Shown: positions 44,603 to 54,475, counted from the stretch's first letter. The stretch is DNA of 64,000 bases from Terriglobia bacterium (GCA_020073645.1 JAIQET010000018.1:1-64000); one strand, 5' to 3'. Numbers and translations are program-made. The notes: generated from the letters alone by a model not told the origin.

Positions 44603-47347
44603 ATGTCCACACTCAGCCCTGATCAGTGGCAGCAAGTAAGCTCGTACCTGGACCAGGCGCTGGCCATGACCGCCGAGGAGCGCGCCGCGTGGCTGTCGGC
44701 GCTCGGCGAGCAGAACCCGGCGCTGGCGGCGCAGTTGCGAGCGCTCCTCGACGAACACCGCGTGCTGGCACAGGAAGGTTTTCTGGAGAAGGGCCCGGTC
44801 GCGCTGCCGAGTGCGCCGGGGCTGGCGGGCCAGACCATCGGCGCGTACACGCTGATCTCGCAGATCGGCCAGGGCGGAATGGGTAGCGTGTGGCTGGCCG
44901 AGCGCAGCGACGGGCGCTTCGAGCGGCAAGTGGCGGTGAAGTTCCTGAACGTCGCATTGGTCGGCCGCGGGGGCGAGGAGCGATTCAAACGCGAGGGCAG
45001 TATTCTTGGGCGACTCGCGCATGAGCACATCGCGGAGCTGGTCGATGCGGGTGTGTCTGAGGCCGGGCAACCGTATCTCGTCCTGGAATATGTCGGGGGC
45101 GACCACATTGACCGCTACTGCGACCAACGCACGCTCGACGTGGAAGCGCGTGTCCGCCTGTTCCTCGACGTGCTGATCGCGGTTGCACATGCGCACGCCA
45201 ACCTGATCGTGCATCGCGACCTCAAGCCGTCGAACGTGCTGGTGAGCAAAGACGGGCAGGTGAAGCTGCTGGACTTCGGCATTGCCAAGCTGCTGGAGGG
45301 CGAGGGGCAAGCTGGAGAGGCTACGCTGCTCACGGTTGAGGGTGGGCGGGCGATGACGCCCGAGTACGCGGCTCCGGAGCAACTAAAAGGCGGACCAGTG
45401 ACGACCGCTACCGATGTCTACGCTTTGGGGGTGTTGCTGTACGTGTTGCTGACGGGACAGCATCCCGCCGGAGGCGGCCTGCACACGCCCGCGGACCTGG
45501 TCAAAGCCATCGTGGATACGGAGCCGACACGTCCGTCGGATAGCGTGGCGCCGACGCGGGCGAATGCAGAGATCACCACCACGAATGCCACCAGACGCGC
45601 CTCCACACCCGAGAAGCTTCGTCGCCTGCTGCGCGGGGACCTCGACACCATTGTCGCCAAGGCACTGAAGAAGAATCCGCAGGAGCGCTACGCCTCGGTC
45701 ACGGGGCTGGCCGACGATCTTGGCCGGTACCTCAGAAATGAGCCAATCCGTGCCCGACCGGACACCTTCGGGTATCGAGCGGCCAAGTTCGTGCGCCGGA
45801 ACCGCACGGCGGTGGCGCTGGCGACCCTGGCGTTCGTGGCAACGGCTGCCGGCGTCGCAGGCACGTTGGTCCAGGCCCGCACTGCTCGCGTGCAACGCGA
45901 TTTCGCCCTCCGTCAGTTGTCGCGCGCCGAAGCCATCAACGATCTCAATGAATTTGTCTTCACCGAATCGCCTCCGCCCGGCGAAACCCTCGATCGCGCG
46001 GAGCGCATTCTCGGGCGGCAGCAGCGAGCGAACCTCGCAGATCGAGTGGAAACCCTTGTTTCGCTCGGCCGCAATACCGGAGTTGAGGAAGGCTACGCCC
46101 GACCTCGCCGCATACTCGAGGAAGCCTACCAACTCTCGCGTGGGCTGCCCGAACCATCCACCCGCGCGAAGGCGGCGTGTGCCCTGGGAGGAATGCTTTC
46201 CCGAGGGGACCAGCTACCGCGCGCAGAGAGTTTTATCCAGGAAGGGCTGAAGGAACTCCCCGACGAATCCCAATTCGCACTCGATCGAGTCTTTTGTCTC
46301 CTGGAAGGTGCCACCGTATCCCGGGCCAATGGTGCTGCACTGGAATCGATCTCGCGTTTGCAGTTAGCGCAACAATTGTTGAAACAGGCGCCACTTCATT
46401 CCGAGATGCTCGACGTACAAGCAGCCATGTATCTGGCGGACTCGTACCGTCTTGTGGGACGGAATCGTGAGGCCTGTGCTGAGTTCGAGCACGCTTTTAC
46501 GCGACTAACCGCGCTCGGACGCGACGACACAGGACTCGGCGGATCGGTGTCCTATAAATGGGGCCTCTCACTGTATCTGCTCGGACGCCCCCTGGAGGCG
46601 GAGAGATTGATCCACCGCGCCATCGTGATGTTCAGCGGCAGCGAAGACGCACCGGACGCGATCCCCATGCACCTCATCAGCCATGCGCGCGCGGTGCGCG
46701 ACCTTGGACGTTTGGACGAAGCGGCCGCGCAGGCGGAGCGCGGTTATGCGAGAGCACAGAAGATTGGTGAGCAGGTGGTGGTCAATCAGGCATTGTTGGC
46801 GCGCGCATCCATCTACCGCATGCGCGGGGATCTGGCGCGCGCCGAAGACATGCTGGCCGAACTGGAGCCCCGGTTGCGGAGCAGTCTTCCGGCCGGGAAT
46901 ATCAGTTTCGCATCGCTCATGCTGGAGCAAGCGCTCATCAGGCAGGGACGCGGGGACTTGAGCACTGCCATGGACCAGGCAAATCAGGCCTTGGCGATCG
47001 CGGAGGCGTCGGCAAAAGCGAGCGGGCAAGGTGCCGATTTTGTGCCCACCATCCTCGTGGACCGATCTGACATTGAGCGGCAGTTCGGCCGCCCGGATGA
47101 GGCGGCGGCGGACGCCTCCAGGGCCTTGGGCCTGTTGCAAGCGGCTGCCCAGCCGGGCAAGCTTTCCAGCACCCTGGGACGCGCCTACTTAACCCTGGGG
47201 CGAGCCCTGCAGTCTCAGGGCAAACACGACGAGGCCCGCACCGCGTTTCGTTCGGCGACCGAGAACCTCCAAGATGCTGTGGGCTCCGACCATCCTGACA
47301 CCCGCAGCGCCCGGCAACTCGCAGAGTTGGACGCCCAGTCCCGATAA
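44603..47347 (+). CDS. Membrane Ser/Thr protein kinase with C-terminal TPR region
   Basis: The protein has 914 residues. After ~75 residues typical of ECF-linked kinases ('EERAAWLSALGEQNPAL'), a PknB-type kinase domain runs from about 80 to 380: 'IGQGGMGSVWLAE', Lys in 'QVAVKFLNV', 'IVHRDLKPSNVLV', 'LLDFGIAKLL' and 'PEYAAPEQLKGG'. One TM helix follows at about 400-420 ('ALATLAFVATAAGVAGTLV'). The periplasmic half is helical with TPR-like repeats ('DLARAEDMLAELEPRLR', 'GRPDEAAADASRALGLL'). It is coupled to the sigma factor by a 7-nt gap with GAGGAG, so the pair probably transduces an envelope signal to transcription. Confidence 0.93.
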   Translation: MSTLSPDQWQQVSSYLDQALAMTAEERAAWLSALGEQNPALAAQLRALLDEHRVLAQEGFLEKGPVALPSAPGLAGQTIGAYTLISQIGQGGMGSVWLAERSDGRFERQVAVKFLNVALVGRGGEERFKREGSILGRLAHEHIAELVDAGVSEAGQPYLVLEYVGGDHIDRYCDQRTLDVEARVRLFLDVLIAVAHAHANLIVHRDLKPSNVLVSKDGQVKLLDFGIAKLLEGEGQAGEATLLTVEGGRAMTPEYAAPEQLKGGPVTTATDVYALGVLLYVLLTGQHPAGGGLHTPADLVKAIVDTEPTRPSDSVAPTRANAEITTTNATRRASTPEKLRRLLRGDLDTIVAKALKKNPQERYASVTGLADDLGRYLRNEPIRARPDTFGYRAAKFVRRNRTAVALATLAFVATAAGVAGTLVQARTARVQRDFALRQLSRAEAINDLNEFVFTESPPPGETLDRAERILGRQQRANLADRVETLVSLGRNTGVEEGYARPRRILEEAYQLSRGLPEPSTRAKAACALGGMLSRGDQLPRAESFIQEGLKELPDESQFALDRVFCLLEGATVSRANGAALESISRLQLAQQLLKQAPLHSEMLDVQAAMYLADSYRLVGRNREACAEFEHAFTRLTALGRDDTGLGGSVSYKWGLSLYLLGRPLEAERLIHRAIVMFSGSEDAPDAIPMHLISHARAVRDLGRLDEAAAQAERGYARAQKIGEQVVVNQALLARASIYRMRGDLARAEDMLAELEPRLRSSLPAGNISFASLMLEQALIRQGRGDLSTAMDQANQALAIAEASAKASGQGADFVPTILVDRSDIERQFGRPDEAAADASRALGLLQAAAQPGKLSSTLGRAYLTLGRALQSQGKHDEARTAFRSATENLQDAVGSDHPDTRSARQLAELDAQSR

Positions 47348-47511
47348 ACCGCCAATAATCCACCTTTTTCCTGCCAGACTGTCGTCTTTCCCCTTCGTTT
47401 TCCGATATCCCAAGTAGAGTCCAGCAGCTCGGGCCTTATGCACGGAACCCCGGCAGCTCTTGACCCCGGCGCCTGAACCAGCGGCCGACATTTGTAATGA
47501 AGGAGATGGCT

Positions 47512-49074
47512 ATGCAACTCAATGAGAGAGTTTTCAGCTTTACCGGTGCAGCGGTGCTGCTATTCGGGATAGCTGCGCATGCCCAGATGATAGACAACAC
47601 CCAGGCGCCGAACACGGCGAAAGCTGGCATCAACAAGTCGCTGCTGGATGAAATCGGCGCAGGACGCGGGGATGTGCTGACCCCGAACTCGTCGGTGTAC
47701 ATCATCAACCGCGACCCGTTCCGGTCTATCCGGCGGGGGCGCCAGCTTTTCCAGCGCAAGTTCACGCACCTGCAAGGGCAGGGGCCAAACGAGAAGGATG
47801 GGGTGGGCGACATTAACACTGACATCGCTATTGGCGCCGGGCTGTCGGATAGCTGTGCCCTGTGTCACGGACGTCCGCGGGGATCGGCGGGAGCGGGTGG
47901 CAACGTGGTCACCCGCCCGGACAGCCGGGATGCCGGTCATCTGTTCGGCCTGGGGTTGAAAGAGATGCTGGGGGACGAGATCACCACCGACTTGCGCGCG
48001 ACCCGCGACCTGGCGATTGCCAAGGCGCAGCAGAGCAAGCACTCGGTAACCATGAAGCTGGCGAGCAAGGGAATCAACTACGGGAGCATTACCGCCAACC
48101 CGGATGGCTCGCTGGATACTTCTGCGGTGGCCGGGGTTGACACCGATCTGCGAGTCAAGCCCTTCTTCGCGGAGGGTTCAACCATCTCGATGCGGGAGTT
48201 CATCGTGGGCGCGCTGCATGGAGAAATGGGGATGGAGGACTCGTCCGACCCCGATCTGCTGGCGGCCAGCGCCGGCGGGCGGGTGGTGACCCCCTCGGGC
48301 ATGGTGCTGGATGGCTCCAAGGACAAGATCAGTCCGCCCCCGCCGCCGGATGATGAGAACGGAAACGAAGTGGATCCGGCGATCGTGGACCATCTCGAGT
48401 TCTACCTGCTGAACTACTTCAAACCGGGACACTACATCCAGAACAACTCCACGGACCGCGGGCGGGCGGTGTTCAACAAAACCGGGTGCTCTGCATGCCA
48501 TATCGCTGACCTGACCATCAACCACGACCGCCGGGTGGCTGATGTGGAGACGGTCTACGATCCAGTGAACGGCGTATTCAACAGCATGTTCGCAACCGCG
48601 GGCACGCTCTATTACACGAAAGATGACGGCAGCGGATTGCCGGTGCTGAAGCTGCCCTTGGACAATTCGTTTGTGGTGAAAGACATTTTCACCGACTTCA
48701 AGCGACACGATCTGGGCACGAACTTCTACGAGCGCAATTGGGATGGAACGTTGCAGACCATGTTCCTGACGCGGCCCCTCTGGGGTGTTGGTAGTACGGG
48801 CCCCTATGGCCACGATGGGCGTAGCATTTCGCTCAATGACGTGATTCTGCGCCATGGCGGGGAAGCGCTGACAGCGCGTAATGCTTTCGCTGCGCTCAAA
48901 GCCAACGATCAGAACGCGCTGCTGACGTTTCTGAATTCGCTGGTACTCTTCCCACCGGACGATACCGCATCGAATCTCGACCCGGCGGATCCAACTAAAG
49001 CCAACTTCCCGCAGTTCGGACATGGCAGTATCAAGTTGACGGTGCTGTTCAACGATCCGACCGATCCGGAGTAG
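47512..49074 (+). CDS. Di-haem oxidoreductase / cytochrome c peroxidase-like protein, exported
   Basis: A signal peptide ('FSFTGAAVLLFGIAAHAQ') precedes a region with two c-type haem motifs, 'CALCH' (about residue 120) and 'CSACH' (about residue 325). The second half also contains 'RPLWGVGSTGPYGHDGRS', matching the DHOR group (putative peroxidases). Expected location is the periplasm, with electrons from a small cytochrome. I start at ATG 47512, where AGGAG lies 6 nt upstream; ATG 47497 and 47506 are too close or lack spacing. The length is 520 residues. It follows the sigma/kinase pair by 165 nt and ends at a GC hairpin shared with the convergent regulator gene. Confidence 0.85.
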   Translation: MQLNERVFSFTGAAVLLFGIAAHAQMIDNTQAPNTAKAGINKSLLDEIGAGRGDVLTPNSSVYIINRDPFRSIRRGRQLFQRKFTHLQGQGPNEKDGVGDINTDIAIGAGLSDSCALCHGRPRGSAGAGGNVVTRPDSRDAGHLFGLGLKEMLGDEITTDLRATRDLAIAKAQQSKHSVTMKLASKGINYGSITANPDGSLDTSAVAGVDTDLRVKPFFAEGSTISMREFIVGALHGEMGMEDSSDPDLLAASAGGRVVTPSGMVLDGSKDKISPPPPPDDENGNEVDPAIVDHLEFYLLNYFKPGHYIQNNSTDRGRAVFNKTGCSACHIADLTINHDRRVADVETVYDPVNGVFNSMFATAGTLYYTKDDGSGLPVLKLPLDNSFVVKDIFTDFKRHDLGTNFYERNWDGTLQTMFLTRPLWGVGSTGPYGHDGRSISLNDVILRHGGEALTARNAFAALKANDQNALLTFLNSLVLFPPDDTASNLDPADPTKANFPQFGHGSIKLTVLFNDPTDPE

Positions 49075-49083
49075 AACGATAGC

Positions 49084-49123
49084 GGGGGCGGCCGCCGCCG
49101 AGCCAGAGTGGTGGCGGCCGCCC
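49084..49123. terminator. GC-rich hairpin between convergent genes
   Basis: GGGGCGGCCGCC(GCC) pairs with (GGT)GGCGGCCGCCCC around a ~10-nt loop. It fills the 57-nt spacer between the stops of the di-haem gene and the CadC-like gene. No T-tract follows on either strand, so it may act by stalling or as an mRNA-end stabiliser. Confidence 0.5.
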
Positions 49124-49131
49124 CAGCGCGT

Positions 49132-51162
49132 CTAGGTCGGCGGCGTTTTTGCTGATGAGCTCTGCGAATAGCCTATCCTCTTCACCAACTCCTGGAACCG
49201 CGGGTCGGACCGCAGAGGATCCAGTTCAGGATCGATGAGCAGCCACAGCAGCTCAGTATCCCGGTTCTCGTAAGACTTGTTCAACGCCGCCAGGGCGGTC
49301 TCACGATCTCCCAAGTCCGCATAATCTCGGGCAAGGTAAAGCCAAGGCCGCCCAATATGCTCATGGATCTTAACGCACTGCCGCAAATAGGCTGTCCTCC
49401 CGCCGGTTGAGTAGGCAGCCGAGAGTTGATCCACCAGCGCGATCAAATCGCCTTTCGTGTCCCATAGCTGGACTGCCGTCCGCATTGGAGGAATGGACTC
49501 CATAAACTTGCCTTGGCGGCGATACGTCCAATGTATGGCGTCAAACGGTGGCGAAAATTTCGGGTCGATCTTCAGGGCCTCGTGGTACTGGTCGAGAGCC
49601 CGGTCATACTGGCGTGCCTGTTGTAAGGTATTGCCAAACTGCAAATGGATGACGGCCGAGAGCGGATCGAGTGCCACGGCCGTCTGCAGCTCGCGGATCG
49701 CCTCCTGGTGTCGCGCCATGAGCGAAAGAAATTCCCCATACCACTGGTGCCCTGTGGAGTAGTTAGGATCAAGATCAAGGGTCCTCTTGAATTCCTTCTC
49801 CGCCCCGGCAAAGTCCCAGTCCTGATAGAGCCGGACTTCCGCGATCGAGAGATGCGCTTCCGCCAGTGAATCATCCAGGGTCACGGCTTTGGCGGCTGCG
49901 TCCCGCGCTTTCGGGAATGCCTCGGCTTGCGAAACCGTGGTCAACAAGGGGAGCACGATGTAACACTGCGCCAGACCGGCATAGCCGCGTGCATCGTTTG
50001 GATCCTCCTGGATGGCTCGGTTGAAATACTCAATCGCGGTAGTCAGGCTTTCGTTCGTGCGCATGGCCCAATAGTGACGGCCTTGCAGATAGTCCTCAAA
50101 AGCCTGCGGATTCAGCGTGCGGTTGTGGGCAAGATTCTCCTGCTGCTGCGGTGTCAGTCGGAGCTCGATTTGCCGGGCGATGTCCTGGGCCAGCTCTGCT
50201 TCGAGGAGAAGAACGTCGCTCAATTGCCGATCATAGGTTTCAGCCCACAGGTGCTCATCCGTCGATGCCTCGATCAATTGCACGCGCACTCGGATCCGGT
50301 CACCGGAGCGCTCCACCGAGCCTTCCAATACGGCCCCAACGTGCAGCTCGCGGGCAATTTCTGGGATCGTCTTGCGCGTCCCTTTGTATTGCATTGCAGA
50401 AGTGCGCGAGATCACCCTTGGCCCGGCCAGCTTTGCCAGGTCCGTGATGATCTCATCGGTCATCCCGTCGGCAAAATACTCCTGGGCTGAGTCGGCGGAG
50501 ACGTTCAGCAAGGGCAACACGGCGATTGCTTGAATGGAGCCGGGTCGCGCCGCTGAGGCCGCGGACTTGAACCGCATTCTGATCGCGATGCCCGTGGTTA
50601 GCAGGACCAGTGCCAGGGCTACCCATGCAAGAAGACCGAACCGATGGTGAGAAACCGGTACAGCATCGGTGGGTGGGAATCCAGGTTGCGAGGTTACGCC
50701 TGATGTCGCGACCGCCGAAACCGTGGAATCGGAGGATTCTTCGCTTGCGGGAGTCGCGACAGTTTGTTCCACAGTAGACGCTGTGGAGACCTTTGAAAGC
50801 GATACCGGAGCCACGAATCGGTAGCCGATGCGCGGCACGGTTTCCACAAAGCGAGGGTTGTCCGCCAGGTCACCCAAGGCCGCGCGCAGTTTCTTGATGG
50901 CAGTGTTTAATCCGTCATCGAACTCAACGAACGTGTTGCCGGGCCAGAGTCTTTCTTTCAGCTCTTCCCGGGTGACGACCACGCCTGGTCGCTCCACTAG
51001 CAGTGCAAGGAGTTGGAAAGGCTGGTCTTGCAGCCGGATTCGAAACCCGCTCTTGGTCAGTTGGCGGTTATCAAGATCGGCTTCGAAGATCCCGAAGCGC
51101 GCAATCCGGCGCTGCGTAGTCGGTTCCAGCACTCGACACCTGCTTTTGACGGCCGTCATCAT
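49132..51162 (-). CDS. CadC-like transmembrane transcriptional regulator with TolB-like and TPR domains
   Basis: The protein has 676 residues. An OmpR/CadC-type winged helix lies at about 20-115 ('LQDQPFQLLALLVERPGVVV', 'LKERLWPGNTFVEFDDGLNT', 'NPRFVETVPRIGYRFVAPV'), followed by a Ser/Thr/Val-rich linker. One TM helix lies near 170-190 ('LAWVALALVLLTTGIAI'). A TolB-like N-terminal module follows ('IAVLPLLNVSADSAQEYFADG'), then TPR repeats to the end ('AIEYFNRAIQEDPNDARGYAG'). This architecture is very frequent in Acidobacteria; targets and signals are unknown. The downstream GloVer gene is divergent, with a 169-nt spacer. Confidence 0.92.
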   Translation of the reverse strand: MMTAVKSRCRVLEPTTQRRIARFGIFEADLDNRQLTKSGFRIRLQDQPFQLLALLVERPGVVVTREELKERLWPGNTFVEFDDGLNTAIKKLRAALGDLADNPRFVETVPRIGYRFVAPVSLSKVSTASTVEQTVATPASEESSDSTVSAVATSGVTSQPGFPPTDAVPVSHHRFGLLAWVALALVLLTTGIAIRMRFKSAASAARPGSIQAIAVLPLLNVSADSAQEYFADGMTDEIITDLAKLAGPRVISRTSAMQYKGTRKTIPEIARELHVGAVLEGSVERSGDRIRVRVQLIEASTDEHLWAETYDRQLSDVLLLEAELAQDIARQIELRLTPQQQENLAHNRTLNPQAFEDYLQGRHYWAMRTNESLTTAIEYFNRAIQEDPNDARGYAGLAQCYIVLPLLTTVSQAEAFPKARDAAAKAVTLDDSLAEAHLSIAEVRLYQDWDFAGAEKEFKRTLDLDPNYSTGHQWYGEFLSLMARHQEAIRELQTAVALDPLSAVIHLQFGNTLQQARQYDRALDQYHEALKIDPKFSPPFDAIHWTYRRQGKFMESIPPMRTAVQLWDTKGDLIALVDQLSAAYSTGGRTAYLRQCVKIHEHIGRPWLYLARDYADLGDRETALAALNKSYENRDTELLWLLIDPELDPLRSDPRFQELVKRIGYSQSSSAKTPPT

Positions 51163-51331
51163 ATCACGATCTAGTTCAGGAGGAAGAATAAGTCATTTAT
51201 TAACAATGTGTTACGTGTTCAGTTAAAAGTCCTGGATAGATCCTTTGACGGGGGAGTGCGCTTCGGCCAGATTGCCAACTGCGTTCTAGAGGGATGGCCC
51301 GAAGCGGGATGACCACGATGGAGGAATTTCG

Positions 51332-52969
51332 ATGAGCAACAAGATTCTGGGGTTCACGGGCAAGAAGGCTGGCTTTGCGCTCTGCATGACGTTATTGGCT
51401 TGTGCCCAGTGGGCCCATGCGCAGGCGGCAGACCAGAAGGCTCGTGCCCACACTGACACCACGACCACAAATGTAATCTACCGCTTCCAATTCGACGCAC
51501 TGGTGCCGAGCGGGTACTCCCACGGCGAACTTCTTTACGACGAACTGGTCCAAGGCGCGGACGGCAATTTCTATGGGACTACCGTCCTCGGCGGTTCCGG
51601 CACCTGCCTGGGACCGTTCGGCGTGCAGGGCTGCGGCACCGTGTTCAAGATAACGCCCTCCGGGACACAGACGGTTCTGTTTAACTTCCCGTACGACCCG
51701 AATACCAATACCGCAGTCGATGGCATCTATCCCTACGGGGGCCTGGTGCAGGGCAGGGACGGGAATTTTTATGGCACCACGAGTGGCGGCGGCAATGCCG
51801 GCGGCGTCTGCAACGGAACCTTGGGTTGCGGCGTGATCTTCAAGATCACACCGACCGGAACGTTCACCGTGCTGCACACCTTCAATGGCGCTTTCGCCAC
51901 CCCAGCCGAGGGAGGGGTCCCTACGGGCAGGCTGATTCTGGGCAACGACGGAAACTTCTACGGAACGACTAATGAGGGTGGCTTGACGGCCGACCTAGTC
52001 GCCAACCAGGGAACCATCTTCAGGATTTCACCCAACGGGGCGTTCACTACGCTGCTCTCTTTTGAGGGTGATTTCAACGGCTTCACTGACCCGTCCCACC
52101 CCTACGCCGGACTGATCCAGGGCAGAGATGGGAAGTTCTACGGCACGACCGAATTTGGCGGTACGTCCGGTGTGGGCACCATTTTCAGCTTCTCCGTGTC
52201 GGCGGGCCTGAAGGTCCTGCACTCGTTCCCGGAGCAGGCTGGCCAAGTATTCCCCGACGGGGAGTTGCCGCTGGCGGCATTGGTGCAAGCGAGCGATGGA
52301 AAGTTGTACGGCACAACGTCCGATGGCGGTGCTCTCAGCACGTTTTTCCAGCGTGGCACGCTGTTCCGGATCACAACCCAAGGAGCCTTTACCAAGCTCT
52401 GGGACTTCAACTCGACCGGAACTCCCCTGAATGGTTTTATCCCCTACGGGGGGTTGATCCAGGCGAGCGACGGAAACCTTTACGGTACGACGCAAGCGGG
52501 CGGCGGCACGGCCAACAGCGGCACGGTTTATGAGCTTACGTTGGGCGGAGTGCTCTCGCAGGTTATGAGCTTCGATTCCACAACCAGCGGAGCCCTTCCC
52601 CAAAGCGTGCCTTTACAGGCGGCGGATGGAACTCTGTACATCACCAACAGTGTGGACGGCGGGACCAACCTGAGCCAGAACGACCAGGGCACCATCGTGC
52701 AGATTGTCAGTGGTCTTCCGGCACCCAAGCCGGTGGTGCTCAAGTTCTCTCCGGCGAGCGGAATGGTGGGCCAAAAGGTGACCATCGGCGGCAGCAGTTT
52801 TGTTGGCACTACCTCAGTCACATTCAACGGGACGGCAGCGACCTTCAAAGTGAAGTCGACCAACACGGTGAGCGCCACGGTGCCCAGCGGCGCAACGAGT
52901 GGACCAATCACCGTAACCAATGCGGGCGGATCCACGACTAGCGCGCAGAGCTTCACAGTTGTGCCTTAG
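51332..52969 (+). CDS. Secreted GloVer tandem-repeat protein with C-terminal IPT/TIG domain
   Basis: A signal peptide ('GFALCMTLLACAQWAHAQ') precedes seven or so repeats built on 'GGLVQGRDGNFYGTTSGGG' and 'GTVFKITPSGT', the Gloeo/Verruco (GloVer) repeat pattern thought to form a propeller-like fold. The last ~85 residues ('SPASGMVGQKVTIGGSSFVG') form an IPT/TIG immunoglobulin-like domain ending in 'SAQSFTVVP'. Start ATG 51332 has GGAGGAA upstream. The product is 545 residues, presumably cell-surface or extracellular. Function is unknown. It is divergent from the CadC-like regulator, which could control it. Confidence 0.88.
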   Translation: MSNKILGFTGKKAGFALCMTLLACAQWAHAQAADQKARAHTDTTTTNVIYRFQFDALVPSGYSHGELLYDELVQGADGNFYGTTVLGGSGTCLGPFGVQGCGTVFKITPSGTQTVLFNFPYDPNTNTAVDGIYPYGGLVQGRDGNFYGTTSGGGNAGGVCNGTLGCGVIFKITPTGTFTVLHTFNGAFATPAEGGVPTGRLILGNDGNFYGTTNEGGLTADLVANQGTIFRISPNGAFTTLLSFEGDFNGFTDPSHPYAGLIQGRDGKFYGTTEFGGTSGVGTIFSFSVSAGLKVLHSFPEQAGQVFPDGELPLAALVQASDGKLYGTTSDGGALSTFFQRGTLFRITTQGAFTKLWDFNSTGTPLNGFIPYGGLIQASDGNLYGTTQAGGGTANSGTVYELTLGGVLSQVMSFDSTTSGALPQSVPLQAADGTLYITNSVDGGTNLSQNDQGTIVQIVSGLPAPKPVVLKFSPASGMVGQKVTIGGSSFVGTTSVTFNGTAATFKVKSTNTVSATVPSGATSGPITVTNAGGSTTSAQSFTVVP

Positions 52970-52990
52970 GCGGGGACCTCTACATTAACT

Positions 52991-53025
52991 ACGGCCGCCG
53001 GCGGGCGAGGCTTGCCGGCGGCCGT
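52991..53025 (+). terminator. Hairpin after the GloVer gene
   Basis: A 12-bp perfect stem ACGGCCGCCGGC / GCCGGCGGCCGT with an 11-nt loop lies 22 nt after the stop codon. It is followed by CCACTTT, a poor T-tract. It is probably a terminator. Confidence 0.55.
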
Positions 53026-53141
53026 CCACTTTCCGCACATCGAAAAATGAGTTCTTGCAAGCAGACCCTCGGCAGATAACCTCTCCGGCCACGTGCGAAT
53101 CGAACTATAATAGGAAGCGGTCTTCCGGGGTGGTGTGGGTG

Positions 53142-54197
53142 ATGAGACCTCGTGTTGCGTTCCTGTTGGTGGCCGGCAGCTCCCTCCTCTTTGCTGTTCT
53201 CAGCTTTGCGCAGGATCAGGCGGTAAGCTCCGTTGGTGAGCCCTCGCATCCAGTCAGGAGCTATCATGACGGGAGCATCCGTGACATTAACGCGGTTGGC
53301 AACCGGAACGTGGGCTGCGGACGCGGTCTGGGCAACTGGTACAGCCTGGAAAAGCAGATCGAGATGGGCAAGGCCTATGCCCAGCAGGTGGAAGCCAGCA
53401 GCAAACTGGTCCCCGATCCAGTAGTCACCGAGTACATCAACCGCCTGGGGCAAAACCTTGTCAGGAACTCCGATTCCCTGGTGCCGTTCACGATCAAAGT
53501 CGTCGACTCCGACGACATCAACGCATTTGCCCTGCCGGGTGGCTTCTTCTTCGTGGATTCTGGCTTGATCCTGGCCGCGGACAACGAAGCGGAGCTCGCC
53601 GGGGTGATGGCGCATGAGATCGCGCACGTCGCCGCCTGCCACTATGCCCGCGAGAGCACGCGCAGCCAGCTCATGAACCTGGCGTCCATCCCCTTGATTT
53701 TTGTTGGCGGCGGTATCGGATACGCAGCGCAGAACCTCGCCGGCCTGGCGCTTCCGGTGACCTTCTTCAAGTTTTCGCGGGGGTTTGAGTCCGAGGCTGA
53801 TTATCTGGGTGTGCAGTACCTGTACAAATCGGGGTACGATCCCCAAGCCTTCACTGCGTTCTTCGAGAAGGTGAAGAACCTGGAGAAGCAGAAGCCGGGG
53901 ATCATCGCCAAGGCGTTCGACACCCATCCGCAAACGCCGGACCGCATCGAGAAATCCCAGAAGGAGATCAACACGCTGCTGCCGGCCCGGGACGAGTACA
54001 AGGTGGATACTTCGGAGTTCGAGGACGTGAAGGCCCGGCTGGCGGCGCTGGAAAACCGGCACAAGATCAATCTCGGACACGAAGACCGGCCGACCTTGCG
54101 GCGGCGGTCCAATTCCAACCCGGACGATACGGGTAACAACAAAGACGATAATGACCGTCCGACGCTGAAGCGGCGCGACGGTAGTGCACCCGACTAG
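53142..54197 (+). CDS. M48 family metalloprotease, exported
   Basis: This Ste24/HtpX-type zinc protease has 351 residues. The signal peptide is 'FLLVAGSSLLFAVLSFAQ'. The zinc site is 'VMAHEIAHVAACH' with third ligand in 'RGFESEADYLGVQYL', as in BepA/YfgC-like periplasmic proteases. The charged C-terminus carries two copies of a 'DRPTL(R/K)RR' segment and no TPR domain. ATG 53142 is chosen as start since the signal peptide begins there; the ORF-track start at 53055 is upstream of a TATAAT box (53106-53111) that is probably its -10. It converges with the next gene, sharing a CTAG that supplies both stop codons. Confidence 0.92.
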   Translation: MRPRVAFLLVAGSSLLFAVLSFAQDQAVSSVGEPSHPVRSYHDGSIRDINAVGNRNVGCGRGLGNWYSLEKQIEMGKAYAQQVEASSKLVPDPVVTEYINRLGQNLVRNSDSLVPFTIKVVDSDDINAFALPGGFFFVDSGLILAADNEAELAGVMAHEIAHVAACHYARESTRSQLMNLASIPLIFVGGGIGYAAQNLAGLALPVTFFKFSRGFESEADYLGVQYLYKSGYDPQAFTAFFEKVKNLEKQKPGIIAKAFDTHPQTPDRIEKSQKEINTLLPARDEYKVDTSEFEDVKARLAALENRHKINLGHEDRPTLRRRSNSNPDDTGNNKDDNDRPTLKRRDGSAPD

Positions 54198-54475
54198 TCT
54201 GCCGCCAGAGTTCCCTTGCCAGTGTCCCGACGGGCTTGTGCGCTCGCGCGGACCCACGAAGTCACCGCGATCGCAATCCAGACTACATTGACAAAGGTAG
54301 ACGGGTAGGCGCGGTAGTGGAAAGTGTTCAAGATCAACAGCAGACTGCCCAAGGCGTTGAGAAGTTGATACGGGCGCGAGTCCGGACGCAGTTTCTTGAA
54401 GGAAACCGCAGCGTACGCCAGCAGCAGCGCGAAAGCCCCGATCCAGCCTGCCAAGTCAGCCATGCCTTGTGTCAA
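54194..54475 (-). CDS. CBU_0592-like small membrane protein
   Basis: This 93-residue protein has three hydrophobic helices: 'WIGAFALLLAYAAVSF', 'LLNALGSLLLILNTF' and 'FVNVVWIAIAVTSWV'. The spacing and the 'YQLLNALGSLLLILN' and 'AYPSTFVNVVWI' motifs match the family I know as CBU_0592-like membrane proteins, whose function is unknown. The TTG at 54475 with AGAGGA 7 nt upstream is the likely start; ATG 54463 is an alternative. Its TAG stop overlaps that of the M48 gene on the other strand. Confidence 0.75.
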   Translation of the reverse strand: MTQGMADLAGWIGAFALLLAYAAVSFKKLRPDSRPYQLLNALGSLLLILNTFHYRAYPSTFVNVVWIAIAVTSWVRASAQARRDTGKGTLAAD

